From an uncultured Cellvibrionales bacterium (GTDB lineage Bacteria > Pseudomonadota > Gammaproteobacteria > Pseudomonadales > Cellvibrionaceae): DNA of 64,000 nt. Under the pieces are notes generated by a model that made no database searches, had not been told where the DNA came from, and saw only the letters and a list, made by a program, of their open reading frames with translations. Each line of letters starts with the position of its first letter. Position 1 is the first letter of the stretch. The stretch covers positions 1 through 64,000 of the forward strand of contig CAJWBQ010000024.1 of NCBI GenBank assembly GCA_913020115.1, given 5' to 3'. Made by a program: the position numbers and the translations under genes. Shown here in pieces: positions 47,060 to 55,025 of this stretch.

Positions 47060-47890
47060 TTATTCGGCGTCTACATAAAGGTCCATAAACAACTCCGTAC
47101 AATTGGGGTCGTTTTTGTAGTGATCAAACTCAGTTACTCCTCGGTCACGTAGAATAGTTTCGTCAATGAGTGTTTCACCGCTCATCTCACAATTTTCAGT
47201 AATCAAAATTTCGTAAGCCGCGTCGGCCATAATGGCGGGGGTGCGAGAACTGTCCATCAAACTTTTATCAATGGCAAACTCTACCGCCGCCGTGGCAATG
47301 GTGGTTTTTGGCCACAGAGTGTTTGAAGCAATACCATCGCCTCTAAGCTCTTCAGCAAAACCCAAGGCTAGCAGCGTCATGCTGTATTTTGTCACGGTGT
47401 AAGGAATGTAACCGCCCAACCACTGCTTGCCCAAGTTAATGGGCGGAGACAAAGTAATAATGTGCGGGTTGCTGGCCTTTTTCAAAAAAGGCGCAGCGGC
47501 CTTGCTGCAGGCGAGTACGCCGCGGGTATTAATAGAGTGAATCAAATCGAAACGCTTTAGAGTCGTGTCTTGCATAGGCGTCAGTTGAATGGCACTGGCA
47601 TTGTTAATCAGTGCATCAATACCGCCAAAGGTTTCTGCCGTTAGCGCCATCGCCGCTTCAATAGCCGCTTCGTCTCTAACGTCCAGACGAATGGCCAAAG
47701 CTTTGCCGCCCGCTGCTTCAACTTCGGCGGCCACACTATGAATGGTGCCGGGAAGTTTGGGGTGAGGCGTATCCGATTTGGCTGCAATCACCACATTCGC
47801 GCCGTCTTTTGCGCAGCGAAGCGCAATTTCTCGACCGATGCCACGGCTGGCGCCGGTAATAAAGATGGTTTTATTTTTTAAGCTGCTCAT
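47060..47890 (-). CDS. SDR-family oxidoreductase (HSDL2-like)
   Basis: 276 residues. Cofactor motif ITGASRGIGRE at about 11-21, NNAS near 92 and the YTVTKYSM active-site Tyr/Lys. The sequence pattern (SKAAAPFLKKASNPHIITLSPP, WLGGYIPYTVTKY, LWPKTTIATAAVEF) is that of hydroxysteroid-dehydrogenase-like protein 2, an NADP enzyme linked to lipid metabolism. It follows the acyl-CoA dehydrogenase gene by 11 bases on the same strand. Confidence 0.85.
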   Translation of the reverse strand: MSSLKNKTIFITGASRGIGREIALRCAKDGANVVIAAKSDTPHPKLPGTIHSVAAEVEAAGGKALAIRLDVRDEAAIEAAMALTAETFGGIDALINNASAIQLTPMQDTTLKRFDLIHSINTRGVLACSKAAAPFLKKASNPHIITLSPPINLGKQWLGGYIPYTVTKYSMTLLALGFAEELRGDGIASNTLWPKTTIATAAVEFAIDKSLMDSSRTPAIMADAAYEILITENCEMSGETLIDETILRDRGVTEFDHYKNDPNCTELFMDLYVDAE

Positions 47891-47901
47891 AGTGTGACCC
47901 C

Positions 47902-49059
47902 TTATCGCTTTTTGCTGGGCAGAGTGCCCATTAATTTACAAATGATGCCTAACATCACTTCGTCGGCGCCGCCGCCAATGGAACCTAGGCGAGTATCGCG
48001 ATACGCGCGAGAAACGGTGTTGTCCCACATGAAACCCATACCGCCCCAATATTGCAGGCAGGCGTCGGTGACTTCCCGTGACAGGCGGCCAGACTTTAAT
48101 TTTGCCATGGACGCTTTCATCGCCACATTCTCACCGTGAATATAGCCTTCAACAGCGTCGTAGGTGATGGCCCGTAAACATTCAATTTCAGACTGCAGCT
48201 CCGCTAAACGGAAATGCACCACCTGATTGTCGAGAACCGATTTATTGAACACCTGACGATCTCGAGTGTAGTCGATGGTATCGATGACACAATTCTCAAG
48301 ACCTTTGATTGTCATTGCAGCGGCAAATAAACGCTCTTCTTGAAATTGGATCATTTGCATGGCAAAGCCGCTGCCTTCTTCACCTATGCAGTTAGACTGA
48401 GGCACTCGAACATTGTCGAAGAAAATTTGCGCTGTGTCTGAAGAGCGCATGCCCAACTTGTCGAGGCGCTCTGAAAAGCTGATACCAGGAGTATTGGTGG
48501 GCACCACAATTAGCGACTTATTCGCGTGGGGTTTATCGTCTGACGTGTTTGCCAGCAGGCAAAAGAAATCGGCTTGAGTGGAGTTTGTGATCCACATCTT
48601 AGTGCCGTTAATTACATAGTCGTCGCCGTCTTTGCGCGCGGTGGTGGTAATGCTGGCCACGTCGGAGCCGGCGCCCGGTTCACTTACTGCAATAGAGGCC
48701 ACCATGTCACCGGCAATGGCGGGGGCCAAAAAGTTTCGGCAAAGTTCTTCGCTGCCAAATTTGGCGAGAGCGGGGGTGGACATGTCAGTTTGCACACCAA
48801 TACCCATAGGCACGCCACCACAGTGAATGCGGCCCATCTCTTCGGCGAAGACAATGTTATAGCTGTAGTCCAGGCCCATGCCGCCGTAGGCTTCGGGTTT
48901 GGATATGCCCAGTAGGCCTACATTGCCCATTTTTTTGAACAGCTCATGAGCGGGGAAGATACCTTCCTTTTCCCACTCCGATACATAGGGGTTAATTTCA
49001 TTGTCTACGAAACGGGCGGCTGTGCGGCGTATCTCTTCGTGCTCTTGGGTAAAACGCAT
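47902..49059 (-). CDS. Acyl-CoA dehydrogenase
   Basis: 385 residues, FAD enzyme. FAD/substrate motif IAVSEPGAGSDVASITTTAR near 130 and C-terminal QYWGGMGFMWDNTVSRAYRDTR are typical. The usual EGT turn is replaced by GGADEVM, as in several citronellyl- or terpenoid-type members, so the substrate is likely a branched or unusual acyl-CoA; this is a guess. First gene of a two-gene operon with the SDR, divergent from the TetR gene. Confidence 0.92.
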   Translation of the reverse strand: MRFTQEHEEIRRTAARFVDNEINPYVSEWEKEGIFPAHELFKKMGNVGLLGISKPEAYGGMGLDYSYNIVFAEEMGRIHCGGVPMGIGVQTDMSTPALAKFGSEELCRNFLAPAIAGDMVASIAVSEPGAGSDVASITTTARKDGDDYVINGTKMWITNSTQADFFCLLANTSDDKPHANKSLIVVPTNTPGISFSERLDKLGMRSSDTAQIFFDNVRVPQSNCIGEEGSGFAMQMIQFQEERLFAAAMTIKGLENCVIDTIDYTRDRQVFNKSVLDNQVVHFRLAELQSEIECLRAITYDAVEGYIHGENVAMKASMAKLKSGRLSREVTDACLQYWGGMGFMWDNTVSRAYRDTRLGSIGGGADEVMLGIICKLMGTLPSKKR

Positions 49060-49098
49060 GAATATCCTCCTGACTAAAACAATTGGACCGCAATAGTA

Positions 49099-49146
49099 CC
49101 GATAAAATAATCAACCAAGCAAGCGCTTGGTTGATTATTTTATCGG
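49099..49146. promoter_or_regulatory. 48-bp palindromic operator between the acyl-CoA dehydrogenase and TetR genes
   Basis: The arms 49099-49120 and 49125-49146 are perfect 22-base inverted complements around the spacer AAGC; the core is CAACCAAGC-AAGC-GCTTGGTTG. It sits 39 bases from each start codon, the expected place for a TetR dimer controlling both genes. The perfect symmetry over 44 bases is longer than a single TetR dimer needs. Confidence 0.85.
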
Positions 49147-49185
49147 TCGGCACTAAGCTGAGCACAAATTCCCAATGAGTAACGT

Positions 49186-49815
49186 ATGAATACAGGTGAA
49201 CCCGGCTCATTTGGCCAGCTGCTGCGAGATATGATTGCCAGTGGTCAAATTTCAGACCCCGCCAGTCCCAAAGGGCGATTATTAGCGGCCGCGGCCAAGC
49301 TGTTTCGTGAAAAAGGTTACAGCGGCACCACAGTGAGAGACCTTGCGGCTGACGTAGGCATATTGTCGGGCAGCATTTTTCATCACTTCAAAAACAAAGA
49401 CGAAATACTGTTTGGTGTAATGAAAGAAGTGGTGTCGGCGATGAATGCCAGTTTAGTCGCAAGACTGGCCTTGGAAAGCGAGTCGAGAGGGCGGGTAAAG
49501 GCATTAATAGAGCACGAGCTGACCTTCATTCACGGTGGCCCGGGCAACGCCATGTCGGTATTGGTGTATGAATGGCGGGCTCTATCAGAGGCTCGGCAAG
49601 AGCAGATATTAGAGCAGCGAGAAGCCTATGAGCGCCTGTGGCAGGGCACCTTAGAAGAGGCTCACACCGCGGGCTTGATACGTATAGAGCCCGACGTATT
49701 GCGGCAATTATTACACGGTGCCATAGCCTGGAGTGCCAACTGGTATAAACCGGGCGGTGACTTGAGCATGGATGATCTAGTAGAGCGAACATTAACCTTG
49801 GCTGTGCAGGAATAG
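49186..49815 (+). CDS. TetR-family regulator
   Basis: 209 residues. An N-terminal extension of 27 residues precedes the HTH (LFREKGYSGTTVRDLAADVGILSGSIFHHFKNKDEIL, about 38-75). The C-terminal ligand domain is of the TetR_C_33/KstR2-like outline. Divergent from the acyl-CoA dehydrogenase operon across the large palindrome, so it most likely represses that operon and itself in response to an acyl-CoA. Confidence 0.92.
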   Translation: MNTGEPGSFGQLLRDMIASGQISDPASPKGRLLAAAAKLFREKGYSGTTVRDLAADVGILSGSIFHHFKNKDEILFGVMKEVVSAMNASLVARLALESESRGRVKALIEHELTFIHGGPGNAMSVLVYEWRALSEARQEQILEQREAYERLWQGTLEEAHTAGLIRIEPDVLRQLLHGAIAWSANWYKPGGDLSMDDLVERTLTLAVQE

Positions 49816-49934
49816 GGCACATTGCGCGAGTATTAATCAGCTAAGCGCCTGATTTTATTAAATTTGCCAAGAGGCCTTGACGCGCTTATGCAGCCGCCTT
49901 AGAATGCGCGCTCGCTTCAGGCATTGAAGTGATT

Positions 49935-50010
49935 GGGGCCTTAGCTCAGCTGGGAGAGCGCAACACTGGCAGTGTTGAGGTCAGGAGTTCGATCCTCCTA
50001 GGCTCCACCA
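49935..50010 (+). tRNA. tRNA-Ala (anticodon GGC)
   Basis: A 76-base cloverleaf with encoded CCA. Acceptor GGGGCCT pairs with AGGCTCC and contains the G3-U70 pair that specifies alanine. Anticodon stem CAACA/TGTTG with loop CTGGCAG gives GGC. T arm AGGAG-TTCGATC-CTCCT. Marks the left edge of the accessory region. Confidence 0.97.
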
Positions 50011-50051
50011 AATTACAGCCCAATAGCCACGCGGCTTGCAGGAAATTTAAG

Positions 50052-50076
50052 AAGTCACCTTATGGTGGCTTTTTTT
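50052..50076 (+). terminator. Intrinsic terminator after tRNA-Ala
   Basis: AAGTCACC-TTAT-GGTGGCTT stem (one G-T wobble) running into seven T residues (50070-50076), 42 bases after the tRNA. Confidence 0.8.
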
Positions 50077-50240
50077 ATGTCTGGGTCACGCTGGGGTCAC
50101 AGAATCGCGATTTCTGTTCAGCTGCAATGGGAATTAAACAGTCTATATAAGCAATTTATACCATTTGCTGTCGCGCAACGTTGAAGCTGGCCCATGACTA
50201 TCAACTTCCAATTTGAATTGTGTGTAGAAAGGTATGCAGA

Positions 50241-50290
50241 CCTCTCTGGGGGTGTGGTGGTCGTCGGTTCAAATCCGGCCGCTCCGACCA
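50241..50290 (+). pseudogene. 3' fragment of a tRNA-Pro (GGG)
   Basis: The T arm GTCGG-TTCAAAT-CCGGC, acceptor 3' strand CGCTCCG, discriminator A and CCA are intact (50265-50290). Upstream, loop CTGGGGG would give anticodon GGG, but its stem has two T-T mismatches and no D arm or 5' acceptor strand (CGGAGCG) exists. So only the 3' part of a proline tRNA is left, the form produced when an element integrates at a tRNA 3' end. Confidence 0.75.
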
Positions 50291-50828
50291 ATTTTCCCTT
50301 ATAAATCAATCTCTTAATTAGCTATCAAATTTCTCGGATTTTCGTCATCGATGTCTGGTGGTCCCCATGTGGTCTTTATGGGAAAATAATGTCGCGAAGT
50401 TTGGATCGTAGTAAATGGGCAATTTGCCAGGCATTTACGTCTAAACCTGTTTGCTTCACGTGCCGTTAAATTAAGTGTTACTGGTTGCTTGTTTTGGTTG
50501 GGCAGTTGGTCTTTTACCACTTCATAGTTGTGTTAATCATATTCTCTTATTTTGAGCTAAAGAGGCCGTCTGTGCGCTGTTGCCCCCTGGTTCGCAGCCC
50601 GCTATGATTTGGAAAGGATTCCCGCCTTTTGATATGGATATTGTTATGACGCGTATTTTTAATCTGATACTTCTGTTTTTTTATCCTTTGCGAGTGCTTG
50701 TCGGAAAAGCTCGCGGCGGAGAGGTATGACAAGTTCAACACGAAAAAGTAGCCTTAATCTATTTCATATTGCGCCCGAAGCATAAATGAAGATTTCCCAA
50801 GTATTTCGGTACTCACGCCCCTATAAAG

Positions 50829-50849
50829 CTAGGGAAAGTCCTAGTTTTT
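50829..50849 (+). terminator. Intrinsic terminator with no gene upstream
   Basis: CTAGG-GAAAGT-CCTAG followed by TTTTT (50845-50849). On the plus strand the nearest upstream transcript is the tRNA fragment region, so it may end an unannotated RNA or be left over from a lost gene. Confidence 0.6.
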
Positions 50850-51016
50850 CATTGCAGGTAGAAACCGTTGCAACAAAGGGTAAATCACAATTCCCTCAGC
50901 CATAAGGTTGGCCTGAAAGGAACAGTCTATTCTGTATAACGGTGGCCGGGTGTCATTCTTTTTTCATCGCTATTGCACCTTTCTTTATTTATGTTCTGCG
51001 CCAGTACCTTGTAAAC

Positions 51017-51047
51017 TAAGCCTAAACAGTGATTCGGTTAAGCCTAA
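51017..51047 (+). promoter_or_regulatory. Direct repeat before ligA
   Basis: TAAGCCTAA occurs at 51017-51025 and 51039-51047, 22 bases apart (two helical turns), the second overlapping the AAGG ribosome site of ligA. A possible regulator-binding site. Confidence 0.4.
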
Positions 51048-51059
51048 GGTGCACACGCC

Positions 51060-51488
51060 ATGAGAAAAGATCGCGAATACAGTGATATTCCTGGAACCTA
51101 TGTATTTGATCCCCACCATTCCCGCATGGGTTACCGGCTAAACATGTTTTGTATGTCCCTAAACCAGGAGGCCAATCGAGATGAGTTTCGCGCGGACCCA
51201 GCGGCTTATCTGGATCGCTTTCCCATGACTGTGGAGCAGCGAGCGGCGGTAGAGAATAGAGACTGGGTGGGGATGCTTCGCTTGGGAGGGAATATCTATT
51301 ATACCTTCAAAATCGCTATTTTTGATGGACTTACCATGCAGGGGGTCGGTGGCAAGATGTCCGGTGTTAGCGAAGCGCAGTTCAAACAAATGATGATCGA
51401 TGGCGGCAGGCCTCCGGAGGGCAATCGCTTCGAACATGAGTGGGGCGCAGAGTCCTCAAATAACTGTACAGACAGTAAGGGAGCGTAG
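51060..51488 (+). CDS. ligA: Protocatechuate 4,5-dioxygenase alpha subunit
   Basis: 142 residues, the small LigA subunit that caps the LigB active site. Landmarks PGTYVFDPHHSRMGYRLNMF near 12-31, CMSLNQEANRDEFRADPAAYL and WVGMLRLGGNIYYTFK. First gene of the aromatic cluster; ligB starts 3 bases after its stop. The pair opens the ring of protocatechuate between C4 and C5 with O2. Confidence 0.93.
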   Translation: MRKDREYSDIPGTYVFDPHHSRMGYRLNMFCMSLNQEANRDEFRADPAAYLDRFPMTVEQRAAVENRDWVGMLRLGGNIYYTFKIAIFDGLTMQGVGGKMSGVSEAQFKQMMIDGGRPPEGNRFEHEWGAESSNNCTDSKGA

Positions 51489-51491
51489 TTG

Positions 51492-52331
51492 ATGGCGAAT
51501 TTATTTGCAGGTGTGGGTACCTCACACGTTCCCGCTATCGGCGCGGCGGTAGATCACGGTAAAACCCAAGAACCTTATTGGAAACCCTTATTCGACGGCT
51601 ACGGTCCAGCCCGTGAGTGGATGGAAAAAGAGCAGCCCGATGTGGTTATCGTGGTATACAACGATCACGCATCGGCATTTTCACTGGACTTAATTCCCAC
51701 CTTTGTTATGGGTGTGGGGGAAGAGTTTCAGCCCGCCGATGAAGGTTATGGTCCGCGCAAGGTTCCCGTGGTTAAGGGGCACCCTGAGTTGGCGTGGCAT
51801 ATCTGTGAATCGCTGATTTTTGATGAATTTGATATCACCATCGCCCACAATATGCCGGTTGATCACGGTTTAACAGTGCCGCTTTCCATCATGTGTGATC
51901 AGCCGGAGGAATGGCCGTGCAAGGTGATTCCTTTATGCGTAAATGTGATTCAATACCCCGCACCCTTGGGTACTCGTTGTTACGCTTTGGGTAAAGCCAT
52001 TCGCAAGGCCGTTGATCAATATCCGGAAGACCTTAAAGTGGCGATATTTGGCACCGGCGGCATGTCCCATCAACTGCAAGGCGAGCGCGCAGGCTTGATC
52101 AACAAAGATTTTGACATTCAGTTTCTCGACGATCTTTCTAAGGATCCCCAGCGATTGGTGAATATTCCCCAGGTTGAATACCTGCGGGAATCTGGATCGG
52201 AAGGCGCAGAAATGGTGATGTGGATGGTCATGCGTGGTGCACTGGACGACGAGGTGACAGAAGTGCACCGCCATTTTCACGTCCCCGCATCTAATTCAGC
52301 GGCCGGGCTTATTATCTTGGAGAACAGCTAA
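51492..52331 (+). CDS. ligB: Protocatechuate 4,5-dioxygenase beta subunit
   Basis: 279 residues, catalytic subunit of the class III extradiol dioxygenase. The Fe(II) ligands are His12 (GTSHVPAIG), His59 (YNDHAS) and Glu240 (EGAEMVMW), and the acid-base His193 (GGMSHQL) is present; spacing matches the Sphingobium enzyme. Product is 4-carboxy-2-hydroxymuconate-6-semialdehyde. ATG 51492 follows a TTG one codon earlier. Gallate or 3-O-methylgallate activity cannot be excluded, but a separate alpha subunit favours protocatechuate. Confidence 0.94.
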   Translation: MANLFAGVGTSHVPAIGAAVDHGKTQEPYWKPLFDGYGPAREWMEKEQPDVVIVVYNDHASAFSLDLIPTFVMGVGEEFQPADEGYGPRKVPVVKGHPELAWHICESLIFDEFDITIAHNMPVDHGLTVPLSIMCDQPEEWPCKVIPLCVNVIQYPAPLGTRCYALGKAIRKAVDQYPEDLKVAIFGTGGMSHQLQGERAGLINKDFDIQFLDDLSKDPQRLVNIPQVEYLRESGSEGAEMVMWMVMRGALDDEVTEVHRHFHVPASNSAAGLIILENS

Positions 52332-52406
52332 GGCCTAAGGGGTCTTAGCCGTCTTTAGAGTAAGCGCTATTTTCGTTCGGTATTAAATTGTTACGCGAGA
52401 TGTCCT

Positions 52407-53312
52407 ATGACAAGCTTTACCATGGATGCCAATTGGCTGCCCTTTCATCCTTCTCCAGCCAAGCCCAGCTATATTGTTCCCGCTGGCGCGGTGGACGCTC
52501 ACTGTCATGTGTTTGGTCCTGGAGCACAGTTCCCCTTTGCCCGAGAGCGAAAATATACACCGTGTGATGCTTCCAAAGATCAGTTGTTTGCACTTCGTGA
52601 TCATCTGGGTTTCAGCCGTAATGTGATCGTCCAGGCCACCTGCCACGGTGCCGACAACCGTGCTTTAGTCGACGCACTGCAAGCCTCAGAAGGGCTTGCG
52701 CGGGGTGTGGCGACGGTCGACAACGACATCACTGATGAAGCCTTGGCGGTACTGCACGAAGCGGGTGTAAGAGGGGTGCGATTTAATTTTGTTAAACGCC
52801 TGGTTGATGTTTTGCCCTTTGGAGATTTACAGAACATTGCAGAACGCATTGCCCCAATGGGGTGGCACATCGTGATTTATTTTGAAGCCGACGACTTGGC
52901 TGAGTACTATGATTTTTTTACCGCTTTACCCACCCCTGTTGTGGTCGATCACATGGGCCGTCCTGATGTCGGCGGGCGGCTTGAAGGTGGAAGCTTTGAT
53001 TTGTTTATGAAGCTCATGGCGGAAAACGAAAATTTTTGGTCCAAAGTGAGTTGTCCCGATCGCATTTCGAAGCTGGGTCCTCCAGATTACGCCGATGTTA
53101 TTCCCTTTGCTCGGCGAGTGGTTGAAGCTTTTCCCGAGCGTGTGTTGTGGGGCACTGATTGGCCTCACCCCAACATGAAGTCTCACATGCCTGATGACGG
53201 TGGTCTGCTGGAGTTTATTCCGAACATTGCCCGCAGTGAGGCATTGCAACACAAGTTGCTAGTGGATAATCCCATGTGTCTGTATTGGCCAGAAGAGTCA
53301 GCACGCTCGTGA
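52407..53312 (+). CDS. ligI: 2-pyrone-4,6-dicarboxylate hydrolase
   Basis: 301 residues, amidohydrolase superfamily. VDAHCHVFGPGAQFPFARERKY near 29-50 is the LigI signature; VVDHMGRPD and the catalytic Asp in LWGTDWPHPNMKSH are conserved. Opens the lactone of 2-pyrone-4,6-dicarboxylate to 4-oxalomesaconate. Its TGA overlaps the GTG of the small membrane-protein gene. Confidence 0.93.
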   Translation: MTSFTMDANWLPFHPSPAKPSYIVPAGAVDAHCHVFGPGAQFPFARERKYTPCDASKDQLFALRDHLGFSRNVIVQATCHGADNRALVDALQASEGLARGVATVDNDITDEALAVLHEAGVRGVRFNFVKRLVDVLPFGDLQNIAERIAPMGWHIVIYFEADDLAEYYDFFTALPTPVVVDHMGRPDVGGRLEGGSFDLFMKLMAENENFWSKVSCPDRISKLGPPDYADVIPFARRVVEAFPERVLWGTDWPHPNMKSHMPDDGGLLEFIPNIARSEALQHKLLVDNPMCLYWPEESARS

Positions 53313-53563
53313 GTGGGGTGACCGTAACCTGGCTTGATGTCGCTTCGCGTCGGGAGGTACTTCTTCGTTGCGCAAAGGTGGGGTTGTGTGTCGGCACGGT
53401 ACTGATGTTGATTAATCACGGAGACCATTTAATGGCTGGTGAGGTAGAGGGTCTGGTGCTGGCAAAAATTTTGATTTCCTATTTTGTGCCATTTAGTGTC
53501 TCTCTGTGGTCTTCAATTCAAACCGTTCTCGCCGCCCAGTCATCCATTCTTTTCTCCCGATAA
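53309..53563 (+). CDS. nrtS: NrtS-like small membrane protein
   Basis: 84 residues from GTG 53309, which overlaps the ligI stop (GTGA). Two membrane helices: LRCAKVGLCVGTVLMLINHGD and AKILISYFVPFSVSLWSSIQTVL, with the conserved N-x-G-D turn between them that I associate with the NrtS nitrate/nitrite transporter family. Its role in an aromatic-acid cluster is unclear; an anion-uptake role for the aromatic acid is conceivable. The 3' end overlaps the convergent LysR gene by 24 bases. Confidence 0.65.
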   Translation: MSGVTVTWLDVASRREVLLRCAKVGLCVGTVLMLINHGDHLMAGEVEGLVLAKILISYFVPFSVSLWSSIQTVLAAQSSILFSR

Positions 53564-54814
53564 ATTTGGTGGATCACCTTGAGAAATCTCAGTGGCGACT
53601 TCGCGCAGTGCTTCCAGAAACAGCTGAGCGGCGGGGGAGGGCTGTGTATGTGTGCGCATGGTAATGCCAATCGGTCGATAGGTGTCGCTAAGGTTGACCG
53701 GTAGGGTCACGAGAATGCCGTTGATTTTGTCGTAGTGAATTTGGTGTTCAGATAACAGTGCCAAACGGTCACTGTCCAGTAACAAACCTCTCACCATGGA
53801 CAGGGAGCTGGTCAACACAGCGTGTTCCGGCGGGTGCATATCGTGTGTTTGTAGAGCTTCTTCAAAAATTTTCCAAGAGGGTGTTGCATGGCTGGGTAAG
53901 ACCCAGAGAGCGTTTTGCAGGTTTTTAAAATTGATCTCTGTTTTCGCGCACAAGGGGTGACCTTTGCGGGCAATAACCGCAAGGTGGTCGGTAAACAGTA
54001 TTTCGGTTTTCACTTCAGAGCCTTCGCTGACTGGCCGCACGGCACCGACGATAAAATCGATGTCACCACTGCGCAGACCTGCCTCCATAACGCTATAGGA
54101 GCCTTCCTGAGTCGAAACATCCAATTGTGGAAATCGTTCGAGTAAGCGATTAATAGCCCTGGGGGTGAGATAGGTGCGGGTGTAGGGAAGGGTGCCGATC
54201 ACGACTTTGCCCTGGGTTATGCCATCAATACTCTCCAGGTCTTCGATTCCGTGGCGAATCTCTGAAAACGCCAACTTGATATGGCGCGCCAAGACATGAC
54301 AAAACGGTGTGGGTGACACGCCGTTGGGCTCTCGATCAAAGAGGGTCAGTTCCAGCAGCTCTTCGAGTTGGCGGAGTGAGTTGTAGACGGCGGCTTTGGT
54401 GACGCCAAGCGATTTCGCAACGCTGGCAAAGTCTCTCATCTCAAACAGCGCGATAAAAGCCGCTAGGCGCTTGTAGCTGATGTCTAAAGAAAACACGGGA
54501 ATGGAATGGTAACTGCGGCCGTCCGGTTTGTACGTCTGATAGGCTTCCCCTGCGCGTTGGAATTCCTCGGTGGCGAGCTTGATTCGAAAGACGAGTGCCT
54601 CACCGTGAACCGTGGGCATCATTCCAGTTGAAGATCGATCAAAGAGCTGTTTGCCGAGGGTGGCTTCTAGGTCGCCGATGGCTTTGGTAATCGCCGTTTG
54701 GGAGCGATTCAGCTTGTGGGCGGCCTTCGTCACATTGCGACACTCGGCGACAAATAGAGCAGACTTTAGCTGACGCAGGCTGAGGACGGGAATCGTAGGG
54801 GTTTGTTTCGTCAC
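53540..54814 (-). CDS. LysR-type regulator with two DNA-binding domains
   Basis: 424 residues, about 120 longer than a normal LysR protein. The first winged helix is at about 11-70 (RNVTKAAHKLNRSQTAITKA...LFDRSSTGMMPT) and a second complete one at about 109-168 (RDFASVAKSLGVTKAAVYNSL...LFDREPNGVSPT). A standard effector domain (GKVVIGTLPYTRTYLTPRAI...) occupies 195-400. Located inside the lig cluster and divergent from galD, so it presumably regulates the pathway as LigR or GalR do elsewhere. A three-half-site operator candidate lies at 54841-54877. Confidence 0.9.
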   Translation of the reverse strand: MTKQTPTIPVLSLRQLKSALFVAECRNVTKAAHKLNRSQTAITKAIGDLEATLGKQLFDRSSTGMMPTVHGEALVFRIKLATEEFQRAGEAYQTYKPDGRSYHSIPVFSLDISYKRLAAFIALFEMRDFASVAKSLGVTKAAVYNSLRQLEELLELTLFDREPNGVSPTPFCHVLARHIKLAFSEIRHGIEDLESIDGITQGKVVIGTLPYTRTYLTPRAINRLLERFPQLDVSTQEGSYSVMEAGLRSGDIDFIVGAVRPVSEGSEVKTEILFTDHLAVIARKGHPLCAKTEINFKNLQNALWVLPSHATPSWKIFEEALQTHDMHPPEHAVLTSSLSMVRGLLLDSDRLALLSEHQIHYDKINGILVTLPVNLSDTYRPIGITMRTHTQPSPAAQLFLEALREVATEISQGDPPNLSGEKNG

Positions 54815-54840
54815 TCATTCACTCCCATGAATATGTGCGT

Positions 54841-54877
54841 CTCAATTATTTCTATTGAGTGAAATTCATTGCTCAAT
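54841..54877. promoter_or_regulatory. Three half-site operator candidate upstream of the double-HTH LysR gene
   Basis: CTCAAT at 54841-54846, ATTGAG at 54854-54859 and CTCAAT at 54872-54877, starting 27 bases upstream of the regulator ATG in the 211-base gap to galD. The first two form an inverted repeat with a 7-base spacer, the last two one with a 12-base spacer. Confidence 0.55.
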
Positions 54878-55025
54878 TAGGGTAGTGGCCGCGTCTTCCA
54901 CTGTCAATAGACAGAGATGTCCGGGCCGTCACGGAAGACTTTTTGCATGGCTGGGAAAATAAATTGCATTGGTGACCGTGGGGAGCACTGCTTAGACTGA
55001 ATGGAATCTAAGGCCCAAGAGTTTT

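Larger units (their letters stand above)
50291..51059. other. Non-coding gap before the aromatic cluster
   Basis: No convincing gene on either strand. Short minus-strand frames at 50314-50520 and 50547-50741 have no ribosome site or recognisable product and may be debris. The region holds the terminator at 50829-50849 and a direct repeat just before ligA. The tRNA fragment and lack of genes suggest a decayed integration junction. Confidence 0.5.

Noticed and set aside
50118..50309. Minus-strand frame with a GAAGFEPTTTTPPER stretch
   Set aside because: It is the reverse translation of the tRNA-Pro T arm, a familiar spurious protein motif produced by tRNA sequences.
50860..50950. Possible riboswitch (cyclic-di-GMP type) before ligA
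   Set aside because: A few motifs such as AAAGGGTAAA looked suggestive, but the conserved GEMM core and P1 pairing could not be drawn.
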